DNA of 64,000 bases from Firm-13 sp037143795 (lineage in GTDB: Bacteria; Bacillota; Clostridia; Saccharofermentanales; Saccharofermentanaceae). The stretch's first letter is position 1, and each line of letters starts with the position of its first letter. Under the pieces are notes generated by a model. That model saw only the letters and a program-made list of their open reading frames with translations. It did no database searches and was not told the origin of the DNA. The translations under genes were made by a program, and so were the position numbers. The stretch spans positions 186,001-250,000 of the forward strand of contig JBAWXZ010000001.1 in the NCBI GenBank assembly GCA_037143795.1, given 5' to 3'. Of this stretch, positions 33,085-42,313 are shown piece by piece.

Positions 33085-33174
33085 TCACCAATTTGGTGAC
33101 CTTTCTGTTCTCTGTCATGCACGGTCCGGGAAACAAATCCGCGGATATTTCCTTGTATCAATGTTCACATTGAT
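33085..33174 (-). promoter_or_regulatory. Two palindromes before iscS
   Basis: TCACCAATTTGGTGA (33085-33099) is a 15-base palindrome (7+1+7) 15 bases before the iscS start. ATCAATGT-TC-ACATTGAT (33157-33174) is a perfect 18-base palindrome further up. They differ in sequence, so two regulators, or a regulator and an RNA element, may act here. Many Bacillota have an iscR-like gene before iscS; none is present. No clear -35/-10 pair was found. Confidence 0.5.
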
Positions 33175-33204
33175 TGTGCCTGCATAACATACTCTATTCT
33201 TTTC

Positions 33205-33239
33205 AACAAAAACGGGACGTAACAAATGTTACGTCCCGT
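33205..33239 (-). terminator. Terminator of glyA-rarA
   Basis: Perfect 13-base arms ACGGGACGTAACA (33212-33224) and TGTTACGTCCCGT (33227-33239), followed on the minus strand by TTTTTGTT, about 40 bases past the rarA stop. Confidence 0.9.
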
Positions 33240-33277
33240 GAAATTCTTAGTAAAACAATAGACTTTCCATGTTTACT

Positions 33278-34576
33278 TTATTTGTTTCTTCTCTTATCCA
33301 GCCAATCCCGGATTTTGGTCTCATATCCGAGATTTGTCGGTTCATAATAGATTGTACCTTTCATCTCATCCGGTAAGTATTGCTGATCTACAATATGTCC
33401 TTCATAGTCGTGTGCATATTTGTACCCCACTCCATAACCAAGATCAGCCATTCCCTTTGCAGGTGCATTGCGAAGATGCATTGGAACTTCTCCTGTCCTC
33501 TTCTGCTCAACATCCTGCATAGCTTTGTTGATCGCCAGATATGATGCATTGGATTTGGGACTTGTCGCGACAACAATCGCCGCTTCTGATAATAGAATTC
33601 GTGCTTCAGGCATTCCAACAGCCATAATACCCTGATATGCCGCCATTGCAACAGGAAGCGCCGACGGATTTGCCATGCCGACATCCTCGGATGCACATAT
33701 CAGGATGCGTCTTGCCAGAAATTCAATGTCTTCTCCGCCGTGAAGGGCCCGCGCCAGATAAAAAACAGTGGCATCCGGGTCTGAGCCGCGCATGGATTTG
33801 ATAAACGCACTTATATTGTCGTAATGGCTTTCCCCGCTTGCGTCGAAAGCGATGCTTCTTTTCTGCATACAGTCTTCAAGAACGGCGGCATCAATAGATA
33901 CTCGTCCAGTTGCATCCGGAGGCGTTGTAACGGATGCAAGCTCCAGTCCCCGGAGTGCAATTCTCGCATCACCATTGGAAAGATTGGCAATATAGGAAAG
34001 AGCATCGTCGGTTATGGTGATTAGTTCGTTGCCCAGTCCTCTTTCCTTATCCGCAAGTGCCATTTTCAGGATTTTTATGATATCCGGTTCTGTCAGCGGC
34101 TTGAGCGCCAGTACGGTTGATCTGGAAATGAGCGCTTTATTCACTTCGAAAAACGGGTTTTCAGTAGTTGCACCAATCAGAATCAATGTACCGTCTTCCA
34201 CATGGGGAAGAAGTGCATCCTGCTGAAGCTTGTTGAAACGATGGATTTCATCGATGAATAGTACTGTGCGTCCGGAAGGATTCAGAATCATGTTCTGGGT
34301 GTCGGAAATGACACGCTTTATATCACCGACACCGGCTGTTACAGCGTTCATCTTCGAAAAACCGGAAGCAGTCGTATGCGCTATTAGCCTTGCCAGGGCA
34401 GTCTTTCCCGTACCGGGCGGACCATAAAGAATGATAGAGGACAGACGGTCTGCCTCTATCATTCTCCTAAGCATTTTACCTTTTCCCAGAATATGTTCCT
34501 GCCCCACATATTCGTCGAGAGAACGCGGCGACATGCGGTAGGCAAGCGGTTCTTTTCCGGGTATTGTATTTTCCAA
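33278..34576 (-). CDS. rarA: Replication-associated recombination protein A (AAA ATPase)
   Basis: RarA/MgsA, a clamp-loader-like AAA+ ATPase that acts at stalled forks. It has 432 residues. Walker A is GPPGTGKTALARL (about 52-64), Walker B is VLFIDEIHRFN, sensor motifs are LIGATTENPFFEVNKALISRS, and the C-terminal tetramerisation part contains YLARALHGGEDIEFLARRILICASEDVGMANP. The start appears to be TTG at 34576, seven bases after GAGGTG. It follows glyA by 15 bases and shares its transcript. Confidence 0.93.
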   Translation of the reverse strand: MENTIPGKEPLAYRMSPRSLDEYVGQEHILGKGKMLRRMIEADRLSSIILYGPPGTGKTALARLIAHTTASGFSKMNAVTAGVGDIKRVISDTQNMILNPSGRTVLFIDEIHRFNKLQQDALLPHVEDGTLILIGATTENPFFEVNKALISRSTVLALKPLTEPDIIKILKMALADKERGLGNELITITDDALSYIANLSNGDARIALRGLELASVTTPPDATGRVSIDAAVLEDCMQKRSIAFDASGESHYDNISAFIKSMRGSDPDATVFYLARALHGGEDIEFLARRILICASEDVGMANPSALPVAMAAYQGIMAVGMPEARILLSEAAIVVATSPKSNASYLAINKAMQDVEQKRTGEVPMHLRNAPAKGMADLGYGVGYKYAHDYEGHIVDQQYLPDEMKGTIYYEPTNLGYETKIRDWLDKRRNK

Positions 34577-34591
34577 GAAATATCACCTCTA

Positions 34592-35830
34592 TCAGATTTC
34601 GGGATACAAAGGATACCGGCTGGTCAGAGCTGCAACACGGGAAAGAATTTCTTCCTTCTTTGTATCGTAACAATTTAATGTCAGCGCGATCAAATCCGCA
34701 ATTTCCGTCATATCAGCCGTATCCATTCCAAGGGTCGTGACAGCAGCAGTACCAAGACGGATACCGCTTGTTACAAAAGGCTTCTCCGGATCAAAAGGAA
34801 TTGTATTCTTATTGCATGTAATATTCATTTCATCAAGACGCAGCTGCATTTCCTTGCCTGTAACTCCGGTTCCGCGCAAATCCATCAGCATCAGGTGGTT
34901 ATCGGTTCCGCCGGATACCAGGGCAATGCCTCTGTCCTGCAGGCCTGCAGCCAGCGCTGCGGCATTTTTGATAATATTTCCCTGATAGACTCGAAACTCC
35001 GGTGTAAGTGCTTCTTTAAATGCGACCGCTTTTGCAGCAATGATGTGCATCAGGGGTCCGCCCTGCTGACCCGGGAATACAGCCATGTCAATCTGCTTGG
35101 CATACTTTTCCTTGCACATAATAATTCCGCCTCTGGGTCCGCGGAGTGTCTTATGTGTTGTTGTTGTAACAAAGTCAGCATACGGGACCGGGTTCGGATG
35201 AAGTCCGGCAGCTACAAGACCTGCTATGTGCGCCATATCAACAAACAGATATGCACCGACGGCATCGGCTATTTCACGGAATTTCGCAAAATCAATAATT
35301 CTCGGATATGCCGATGCACCGGCAACAATAACCTTGGGTTTAACCTGCTTCGCCTGTTCCATCAGCTTATCATAGTCAATGCGGCAGGTAACCGGATCGA
35401 CCTGATAAAATTCAGAATGATACGTCTTCCCTGAAACATTCAGCTTCATTCCGTGAGTCAGGTGTCCGCCATGGGAAAGATCCATGCCGAGGATTATATC
35501 GCCCGGATCCAGTATCGCAAAATAGACAGCCGTATTGGCCTGAGCTCCGGAATGCGGCTGCACGTTGACGTGATCAGCCCCGAAGAGCTTTTTTGCTCTC
35601 TCAATGGCAAGGGACTCAACGATATCAACATATTCACATCCGCCGTAATATCTTTTCCCGGGGTATCCTTCTGCATATTTATTGGTAAGCGGGCTTCCGG
35701 CGGCCTCGAGTACGGCCTCCGTTACGAAATTCTCAGACGCGATAAGTTCAATCTTTGTGCGCTGTCTGTTTACCTCCTGCATAATGGCCTGATAAACTTC
35801 CGGATCCTCTGCTTTAATGTGTTCAAACAT
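34592..35830 (-). CDS. glyA: Serine hydroxymethyltransferase
   Basis: PLP enzyme that converts serine and tetrahydrofolate to glycine and methylene-tetrahydrofolate, the main entry of one-carbon units used by FolD. It has 412 residues. Conserved parts are ELIASENFVTEAVLEAAGS, NKYAEGYPGKRYYGGCEYVD, VDMAHIAGLVAAGLHPNP and the PLP lysine in VTTTTHKTLRGPRGG. GGAGGG precedes the ATG. A possible promoter (TTTACC with TAAAAT, 17 apart) lies about 70 bases upstream; no THF or glycine riboswitch was seen in 35831-36024. Confidence 0.96.
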   Translation of the reverse strand: MFEHIKAEDPEVYQAIMQEVNRQRTKIELIASENFVTEAVLEAAGSPLTNKYAEGYPGKRYYGGCEYVDIVESLAIERAKKLFGADHVNVQPHSGAQANTAVYFAILDPGDIILGMDLSHGGHLTHGMKLNVSGKTYHSEFYQVDPVTCRIDYDKLMEQAKQVKPKVIVAGASAYPRIIDFAKFREIADAVGAYLFVDMAHIAGLVAAGLHPNPVPYADFVTTTTHKTLRGPRGGIIMCKEKYAKQIDMAVFPGQQGGPLMHIIAAKAVAFKEALTPEFRVYQGNIIKNAAALAAGLQDRGIALVSGGTDNHLMLMDLRGTGVTGKEMQLRLDEMNITCNKNTIPFDPEKPFVTSGIRLGTAAVTTLGMDTADMTEIADLIALTLNCYDTKKEEILSRVAALTSRYPLYPEI

Positions 35831-36024
35831 GACCGTTCCCTCCGCTTTCTATGATCTGAAATCTATATTGAATGTAATTTATTCTGCATACTAAGCTATT
35901 TTACTGGATTCTTACACTTCGGTAAAGTGCAAATTGTATGCTTATGCATATTGAATGCCTTATTTGGAATCAATACTTGTTTTACCCTGATTGAGCGCAA
36001 AGCCGGTCTTTAAATTAAATATAA

Positions 36025-37047
36025 TCATAATTTATACAGTTCGTCTGCGTCAGGAGGTAAAAGCGGAATAACTTTACCTGACTTATCTTTTACAAAATAG
36101 CCTTCATCCGTAAATTTTCCGATTGCAGTGCAAGGGACTTTGTTCTCCGCTAACTTTGCCATGACATTATCCGGATACGGCGTTGCGATCAGAAGGGTTC
36201 CGGAAGAAATAAGCCGCATCGCATCAAGACCGAGAGCGGACGTTATCATCTCGGTAACCGGATGCACAGGTATGGCAGACGCCTCCAGTACAAGTCCCAA
36301 GCCAGACAATTCGGCCATTTCATAAGAAGCACCATAGATACCTCCCTCTGTCGCATCATGCATCAGATGAACGGCGCTGTGCTTATAGCCCTGTTCATTA
36401 TAACTGTTTTCCTCTGGGGCGCAGGAGACTGCAAGTACACCTTCCTTCACAACACTGAGCTGGTCGAGAAACGAACGGGCTTCGGTCAGATCATCCTCAG
36501 AAAGCATAGTGCCAAGTCTATCCCCGTGCTCCATAGCCGCAATCCATGTTCCCTCAATAGCGGCAGTTTTTGTCATCAGAAGAGTGTCGCCCGGGATGGC
36601 TCTTCCCAACGGCACCATGTCGGAATTTTCAATAATTCCAAATGCGGTTGTTGTAACAACAAATCGATTGACCGCATCACTGATCTCAGTATGGCCCCCG
36701 ACAATATCCACGCCAAGAGACGCTGCTGTTTCCGAAGCCTGGTCAATGATATGAATCAATTCTTCTCTTGTGGTTGCTGGGGGAGCAATAACAACCAGAA
36801 GAATTCCTGTCGGCTTCACACCGCAGGCGGCAATATCGTTGCAGGAAACATGTATAGCAAGACATCCGGACTGCATTCCGCCGGCTGTAACCGGGTCAGT
36901 GGATGCTACCAGCAGATTAGAACCCATATTAAGCCAGGCGCAGTCAGCCCCGACCCCGGCACCTGTTATAGTGCGGGCAGAAAGACGCGGCAGCCGGGAA
37001 ATTACTATCTCCTGGAGCTCCTGATTTGTTAACTTCCCGATACGCAT
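36025..37047 (-). CDS. AIR synthase (PurM)-like protein, HypE-related
   Basis: ATP-dependent PurM-superfamily protein of 340 residues. The N-terminal domain has GAGVGADCAWLNMG and the metal-binding STDPV, then AIHVSCNDIAACGVKPTGIL, and the C-terminal domain has LMHDATEGGIYGASYEMAE, all typical of HypE-like AIR synthase proteins. HypE dehydrates the thiocarbamate made on it for NiFe hydrogenase, using a C-terminal cysteine; here the C terminus ends in DADELYKL without the usual PRIC end, so this is not a true HypE. Selenophosphate synthetase is excluded by the lack of its N-terminal Cys/Sec loop. It follows thiI by 13 bases; the role is unknown. Confidence 0.8.
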   Translation of the reverse strand: MRIGKLTNQELQEIVISRLPRLSARTITGAGVGADCAWLNMGSNLLVASTDPVTAGGMQSGCLAIHVSCNDIAACGVKPTGILLVVIAPPATTREELIHIIDQASETAASLGVDIVGGHTEISDAVNRFVVTTTAFGIIENSDMVPLGRAIPGDTLLMTKTAAIEGTWIAAMEHGDRLGTMLSEDDLTEARSFLDQLSVVKEGVLAVSCAPEENSYNEQGYKHSAVHLMHDATEGGIYGASYEMAELSGLGLVLEASAIPVHPVTEMITSALGLDAMRLISSGTLLIATPYPDNVMAKLAENKVPCTAIGKFTDEGYFVKDKSGKVIPLLPPDADELYKL

Positions 37048-37060
37048 GCATCAATCCTCC

Positions 37061-38296
37061 TCAGATAAAGATCTTCTCAACAGAGGCCAGTCCCCTGGCA
37101 ACGAGTTCCGGTATATCAAGATTCTTCTCAGCTGCAGCCATATGTTCCGGCAAAGGCCTGGTCTTGGGATGTTTGGCAACAAACACTGTACAGCAATCTT
37201 CAAAAGGCAAAATGGATGTCTCAAATGTACCGATTTTTCGTGCAGTCAAAATCGTATCGTCCTTATCGGTGCCGATAAGCGGACGAAAAACAGGAAGCTT
37301 AACAACTTCATTGGTTAAGCAAATAGCCTCCAGTGTCTGACTGGCAACCTGACCCAGGCTCTCCCCGGTAATAAGCGCCTTGCATCCGCGCTGGTTGGCA
37401 ATTTCCTCTGCAATCTGCAGCATTACGCGTCTCATTGTTATTGTCAGCATATCCTGCGGGCTGTTCTGATACATCTCAAGTTGAATGGATGTGAAATCAA
37501 CAACGTGCAGTGTCATGCTGCCTGCAAAATGAGAGACGATTTTAGCCAGATCAATAACCTTCTCCTTTGCCCTGTCGCTTGTATACGGGTATGAATGAAA
37601 ATAGACGGCTTCAAGCGACATGCCGCGGCTTGCCATCATATAACCGGCGACCGGACTGTCAATGCCGCCGGAAAGAAGAAGCATTCCCTTCCCTGCGGTG
37701 CCGACAGGAAGGCCCCGATGACCACTGATTTTCTCAGTATAGAGGGAGATGTTTTCACGAACTTCCACATAAACCACAAAATCAGGGGAAATCACATCAA
37801 CAGTCAGCTCCGGGAAAGCTTCCAGAATTTGACCGCCAAGCTCCGTGCAGATCTCAGGGGAAGTCAGCGGGAAGCGTTTTTCCCCTCGTTTGGCTTCAAC
37901 CTTGAATGTCTTGAAATGCTTTGCTGCCAGAAGTTCCCCCACGAAGTCCCTGGCCTGTGCGGTAATCTCATCCATGCCGCCGTTGAATTTCCATACGATG
38001 CTTGCTGAAACAATACCAAAAACTTCCGTTACAGCAGTAAGTACCGCTTTGGCCAACGCCGGATCATCAGTAAATGTGCTGACCGGATCCGCACTCTGTA
38101 AATCAGGGCCGGCTGCTTTCGGTTCAATCCACAGTCTTGACTGACTCTGGAAAATATAAAAATTACCCAGAGAGCGCAGCCTGTATTTAAGATTGGATAT
38201 TAATTGATGTTCGAATTTACCGCGATTCAAACCTTTGAGTGCAATCTCACCCATGCGTGCCAGGATGATGACCTCATGTTTTGATGCGTTTTCCAT
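37061..38296 (-). CDS. thiI: tRNA 4-thiouridine synthase ThiI
   Basis: Adds sulfur to U8 of tRNA after adenylation and may serve thiazole synthesis. It has 411 residues. An N-terminal ferredoxin-like and THUMP region (about 1-165) is followed by the PP-loop ATPase motif LLLSGGIDSPVAGYMMASRG. It lacks the C-terminal rhodanese domain found in E. coli ThiI, so it must get sulfur directly from a desulfurase, in line with the nifS gene immediately before it. The start codon shares its A with the nifS stop codon (TAATG). Confidence 0.95.
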   Translation of the reverse strand: MENASKHEVIILARMGEIALKGLNRGKFEHQLISNLKYRLRSLGNFYIFQSQSRLWIEPKAAGPDLQSADPVSTFTDDPALAKAVLTAVTEVFGIVSASIVWKFNGGMDEITAQARDFVGELLAAKHFKTFKVEAKRGEKRFPLTSPEICTELGGQILEAFPELTVDVISPDFVVYVEVRENISLYTEKISGHRGLPVGTAGKGMLLLSGGIDSPVAGYMMASRGMSLEAVYFHSYPYTSDRAKEKVIDLAKIVSHFAGSMTLHVVDFTSIQLEMYQNSPQDMLTITMRRVMLQIAEEIANQRGCKALITGESLGQVASQTLEAICLTNEVVKLPVFRPLIGTDKDDTILTARKIGTFETSILPFEDCCTVFVAKHPKTRPLPEHMAAAEKNLDIPELVARGLASVEKIFI

Positions 38297-39444
38297 TATC
38301 GTCCTCGTTTCATTAAATATTTATCATATATATCATGTATTGATCTGCATACTGCTGCTACTTCTTCTTCCGTTGAAAAACGGGAAAAGCTTATACGGAC
38401 GGCATTCTGTGCAATACTTTTTTCAATTCCCATCTCAAGCAGAACATAGCTGACTTTTTTCTGTTTCGAAGAACAGGCCGAAACCGTTGATACAAATATG
38501 TCCCGTTCCTCAAGTGCGTGAAGCATGGTTTCCGCTTCAAAAGAAGGAAATGACAGATTAACGACATATGGCAGAGAATCCGCCGGAGACAAAATAATCG
38601 GATGAAGGTCACTGACTCCATCCAGCAATTCCTTTTTTAATATAGTAACACGTGAAAGGGCATTTTCCCTGTCTTTCTCAGCTAAGGATAATGCAAGCGC
38701 AAGTGCACCCGACAGATAGGAACTTTCCGTGCCCGATCGAAGGCCGTTCTGCTGTCCGCCTCCGAAAATCAAAGGATCGATGCGGCAGCCCTTCCTGACA
38801 TAGAGCAGACCGATGCCTTTTACTGCATGAATTTTGTGGCCGGAAAAAGAAGCCATATCAATTTCCATCCGGGAAAAACGGATCGGAAGCTTGCCGAAGG
38901 ACTGAACACAATCCAGATGAATACGTGTTTTGGGGTTCATTCTGCTGCGGATCGCAGTAATTTGATCTACCGGCAGGATGGCGCCTGTTTCATTATTAAT
39001 ATGTGTGAGAGTGATGAGCGCCGTATCAGGGCGGATCGAATTCTCAAGTTCAGCAAGATCCGGTGAACCGTCTTTGCCGACAGGCAGATATGTCACCTCA
39101 TAACCGGAAAGTGCCAGGAAGGAAAGAGTCTCGAGAGAGGCCTTATGCTCTGTCCTTGTTGAAATAATATGCTTTCCCGCCCTGGGATTTGCGTGCAGGT
39201 AACCTCGAATCGCAGTATTGACCGATTCAGAACCACAGGATGTAAAAGTGAGCTCATCACGGCTGCATGCAAGTATTCCGGAAAGCGTATTGAGGGCGGC
39301 TTTCTGCTTTTTTTCGGCGTAGTACCCAAGCCGATGCAAAGATCCGGGGTTGCCGAACCCGTCCTCGGAAGAAAGTTCCTCACAGATGAAGGAAACTACT
39401 TCAGGAAGCGGCTTTGTAGTCGCACTGTTGTCAAGGTAAATCAG
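38296..39444 (-). CDS. Second cysteine desulfurase (NifS-like), non-ATG start
   Basis: PLP enzyme paired with ThiI. Coding similarity begins 35 codons before the first ATG (39339): the upstream frame reads LIYLDNSATTKPLPEVVSF and on to GNPGSLHRLGYYAEKK, the normal start of this family. No ATG, GTG or TTG lies in that part; GGGAGG is 8 bases before a CTG at 39444 and 11 before an ATT at 39441. I therefore annotate 382 residues starting at CTG. The PLP lysine is in SFSGHKIHAVKGIG and the active cysteine in STVSACSSKQ. The ribosome site starts right after the purB stop. Overlaps thiI by one base. Confidence 0.88.
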   Translation of the reverse strand: MIYLDNSATTKPLPEVVSFICEELSSEDGFGNPGSLHRLGYYAEKKQKAALNTLSGILACSRDELTFTSCGSESVNTAIRGYLHANPRAGKHIISTRTEHKASLETLSFLALSGYEVTYLPVGKDGSPDLAELENSIRPDTALITLTHINNETGAILPVDQITAIRSRMNPKTRIHLDCVQSFGKLPIRFSRMEIDMASFSGHKIHAVKGIGLLYVRKGCRIDPLIFGGGQQNGLRSGTESSYLSGALALALSLAEKDRENALSRVTILKKELLDGVSDLHPIILSPADSLPYVVNLSFPSFEAETMLHALEERDIFVSTVSACSSKQKKVSYVLLEMGIEKSIAQNAVRISFSRFSTEEEVAAVCRSIHDIYDKYLMKRGR

Positions 39445-39458
39445 AAGATTTTCCTCCC

Positions 39459-40892
39459 TTATACGGTTAATTCCGGATCAGAAAGTTCCATATCACCTGC
39501 ATATTCTGCAAGTACCGGTGTTACTTCTTCGAGTAAAAACGCAGTTACCTGCTCCGGACTGCGGCCAATATAGAGATTGGGATCAAGAAGTGCTGCAAGG
39601 GAATCTTTATCCAGTCCGAAAGCATCATCGGCTGCAATTCTCTCTAATAGATCATTGGGCCTGCCTTCAACTTTAACCACAGCTCCGGCTGCCATGGAAT
39701 GAACTCGAATACGCTCGTGGAGGTCCTGACGGTCACCGCCCCTGCCGGCAGCTTCCATCATAATATTTTCCGTTGCCATAAAGGGAAGTTCTTCCATAAG
39801 GTGCCTGCGAATGACCCCGGGATATACGACAAGTCCCGAAACAACATTCTGATAAATACTTAAGATTGCATCAACTGAGAGGAACGCTTCCGGAACACTG
39901 ATACGCTTATTCGCAGAATCATCTAGTGTTCTTTCAAACCATTGCTCGGAAGCTGTCATGGCAGGGTTCAAAGCATCTGCAATAACATATCTGGAAAGCG
40001 AAGCGATCCGCTCCGTCCTCATTGGATTCCGCTTGTAAGCCATGGCTGAAGAACCGATCTGTGTGCTTTCAAATGGTTCTTCAATTTCTTTCAGATGCTG
40101 AAGAAGCCGGATATCATTGCTGAACTTATGCGCGCTCTGTGCAATTGAAGAGAGCGCATTCAGAACTCGTGAGTCAACCTTTCTTGAATAGGTCTGTCCA
40201 CTGACTTTGTATGTGTCGGCAAAACCCATTTTTTCAGCAATTAACTGATCGAGCCTGATTACTTTATCATGGTCTCCGTGAAACAGACTCAGGAAACTTG
40301 CCTGCGTCCCGGTCGTACCTTTGCAGCCGAGAAGTTTGATATGATCGATTACAAAAGTCAGTTCCTCCAGATCGAAAAGCAGGTCCTGCAGCCATAGTGT
40401 TGCCCTTTTGCCAACCGTAACAAGCTGCGCAGGCTGAAAATGAGTAAATCCGAGAGTCGGCATGAATTTATACTCATCTGCAAAAGAGGCCAATCCGGCA
40501 ATAACATGAATCAGTCTCTTGCGGACAAGGATAAGTGCATCCCGCATTATGATGAGATCCGTGTTGTCACCGACATAGCAGGAGGTAGCACCGAGATGAA
40601 TAATCCCCTTTGCTTTAGGACATTGCTCACCATATGCATGCACATGTGCCATAACATCATGACGTACAATGTGCTCTTCCCTGCTCGCAGCATCATAATT
40701 GATATCATCCTTATGCAGCTTGAGCTCGTCAATCTGTTCCCCGGTTATGGGAAGCCCAAGTTCTTTCTCCGATTCTGCCAGGGCAATCCATAGCTTACGC
40801 CATGACCGGAATTTGTTGTCGGGCGAGAACAGGAACTGCATCTCTTTGCTGGCATACCTGGAATTCAATGGGCTTTCGTAGGAATTTTTCAT
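39459..40892 (-). CDS. purB: Adenylosuccinate lyase
   Basis: Cleaves adenylosuccinate and SAICAR to release fumarate in purine synthesis. It has 477 residues. The family signature GSSAMAYKRNPMRTERIASLSRY and the catalytic His regions (HLGATSCYVGDNTDL and TLGFTHFQPAQLVTVGKRA) are present; the length and sequence fit the long PurB type of eukaryotes and some Clostridia. AGAGG precedes the ATG and lies inside the end of the aminotransferase gene two bases upstream. Confidence 0.95.
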   Translation of the reverse strand: MKNSYESPLNSRYASKEMQFLFSPDNKFRSWRKLWIALAESEKELGLPITGEQIDELKLHKDDINYDAASREEHIVRHDVMAHVHAYGEQCPKAKGIIHLGATSCYVGDNTDLIIMRDALILVRKRLIHVIAGLASFADEYKFMPTLGFTHFQPAQLVTVGKRATLWLQDLLFDLEELTFVIDHIKLLGCKGTTGTQASFLSLFHGDHDKVIRLDQLIAEKMGFADTYKVSGQTYSRKVDSRVLNALSSIAQSAHKFSNDIRLLQHLKEIEEPFESTQIGSSAMAYKRNPMRTERIASLSRYVIADALNPAMTASEQWFERTLDDSANKRISVPEAFLSVDAILSIYQNVVSGLVVYPGVIRRHLMEELPFMATENIMMEAAGRGGDRQDLHERIRVHSMAAGAVVKVEGRPNDLLERIAADDAFGLDKDSLAALLDPNLYIGRSPEQVTAFLLEEVTPVLAEYAGDMELSDPELTV

Positions 40893-40894
40893 TT

Positions 40895-42181
40895 TTATAC
40901 CTCTTCCATGAGCTTTTCGGCTGCTGCTATCTTGGCACAGACGCCAAGAACCGAGATAGCTTTTTCAACATCCTGAATGGACGGGAATGTTGGAGAAATA
41001 CGAATGTTTTCGTCAAGCGGATCAATTCCGTATGGATAGGTTGCACCGGCCGGAGTCAAAGCAACACCGGCATCCTTAGCGAGGGCAACAATTTTTCTGG
41101 CAGTACCCGGGTAAACGAAAAGACTGATAAAATAGCCGCCGAGGGGCTTATTCCATCTCCCTATCCCGGTCCCTTCCAATTCATTCGTAAGTATAGACAG
41201 GGTCATTTCAAACTTCGGGCGGATGATGTCTGCGTGACGCTTCATCACACGTTCAAGTGACTGGGAATCAGGAATGTAACGTATGTGCCGCAGTTCATTA
41301 ATCTTGTCAGGTCCAATGGACTGAACCGAAGTATATTTGCGGATTCTTGCAAAATTATCCTTATTAGCAGCAATACAGGAAATACCTGACCCCGCATAGG
41401 ATATTTTGGAAGTCGAGGCGAATTCATATATGCGGTTTGGATTTCCGGCCTCCAAGCACAGGGAGAGAATATCCGGCAGCGAAGCCCTTATATTCTCATA
41501 CAGGTGATGTACAACATATGCATTATCCCATAAAATACGGAAGTCTTTTGCCGCTGTCTTCATCGATGCAAGTCTTTTACAGACTTCAGGGGAATATACA
41601 TACCCGTCCGGATTGCTGTAAAGCGGCATACACCACATGCCAAGAATGGAGTCATCCTCAGCAACAAGCTTCTCGACAAGATCCATATCAGGGCCGTCGT
41701 CATGGAGTGGAACGGCTATCAGTTCAAAACCCAGAGTCTGGGTAACCAGAAAATGACGGTCATAGCCGGGAACAGGGCACAGCCACTTTTTGTTGTCAAT
41801 TTTGGCCCATGGCTGTGAGGACTCAATCTCGCCGAAAACAAGGGCACGCATCAACGTATCAAACATGACCGAAAGGCTGGAGTTGTTGCCGATAGCCACA
41901 TTCTCAGCTTTGGTTCCGATCATATCTGCAAAAAATTCCCTTGCTTCGGGTATTCCGAGCGGAAGTCCGTAGTTTCTGCAGTCAGAACCATCGGCCGCAT
42001 AAATATCATCGGGATGCAGATTGCTGAGCAGCTCAGCGCCCAAGTCCAACTGTTCGCGGCATGGTTTTCCTCTTGTCATGTCAAGAGATAGCGTCTGTCC
42101 TTTAAAATCCTCATATCGATTCCTAAGTGTGATCAGCTCCTGTGAAAGCTGCGCGCGATCCATCTGCAAAAATGAAAGCAT
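40895..42181 (-). CDS. Aspartate aminotransferase, subgroup Ic
   Basis: PLP aminotransferase of 428 residues. It resembles the PF12897 type known from Corynebacterium AspT: LSLDMTRGKPCREQLDLGAELL, AIGNNSSLSVMFDTLMRAL, WCMPLYSNPDGYVYSPEVC, WDNAYVVHHLY and the PLP lysine segment FASTSKISYAGSGISCI. It probably interconverts aspartate and oxaloacetate; aspartate is a substrate of purine synthesis, which may explain the link to purB. The start at 42181 follows GGGGGA; the frame goes on 66 codons across the leader and promoter. Confidence 0.9.
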   Translation of the reverse strand: MLSFLQMDRAQLSQELITLRNRYEDFKGQTLSLDMTRGKPCREQLDLGAELLSNLHPDDIYAADGSDCRNYGLPLGIPEAREFFADMIGTKAENVAIGNNSSLSVMFDTLMRALVFGEIESSQPWAKIDNKKWLCPVPGYDRHFLVTQTLGFELIAVPLHDDGPDMDLVEKLVAEDDSILGMWCMPLYSNPDGYVYSPEVCKRLASMKTAAKDFRILWDNAYVVHHLYENIRASLPDILSLCLEAGNPNRIYEFASTSKISYAGSGISCIAANKDNFARIRKYTSVQSIGPDKINELRHIRYIPDSQSLERVMKRHADIIRPKFEMTLSILTNELEGTGIGRWNKPLGGYFISLFVYPGTARKIVALAKDAGVALTPAGATYPYGIDPLDENIRISPTFPSIQDVEKAISVLGVCAKIAAAEKLMEEV

Positions 42182-42313
42182 GTCAGGGTCCCCCTTGCAC
42201 GTGTTTTTATTTTGTAAGTTACGGCTGCACATGTGAGCAATCATATCGTACAAAAGAAACTTGTGAATGGCTTCCTTGCACGACAAGATGAAAATTACGA
42301 ACCGAACTATAAT

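Noticed and set aside
33071..33136. N-terminal extension of iscS by 22 residues
   Set aside because: The family starts near RRIYLDNAATT, the extension is basic and unlike relatives, and it contains a palindrome better explained as an operator.
35831..36024. THF or glycine riboswitch before glyA
   Set aside because: No matching core was found; the region has only a short 5-base dyad near a possible promoter.
36262..37032. Plus-strand open frame of 256 residues opposite the PurM-like gene
   Set aside because: Antisense to a gene with clear family motifs; Cys-, His- and Ser-rich composition and no recognisable domain.
36025..37047. Selenophosphate synthetase (selD) identity
   Set aside because: The PurM fold is shared, but the N-terminal catalytic Cys/Sec glycine-rich loop of SelD is absent.
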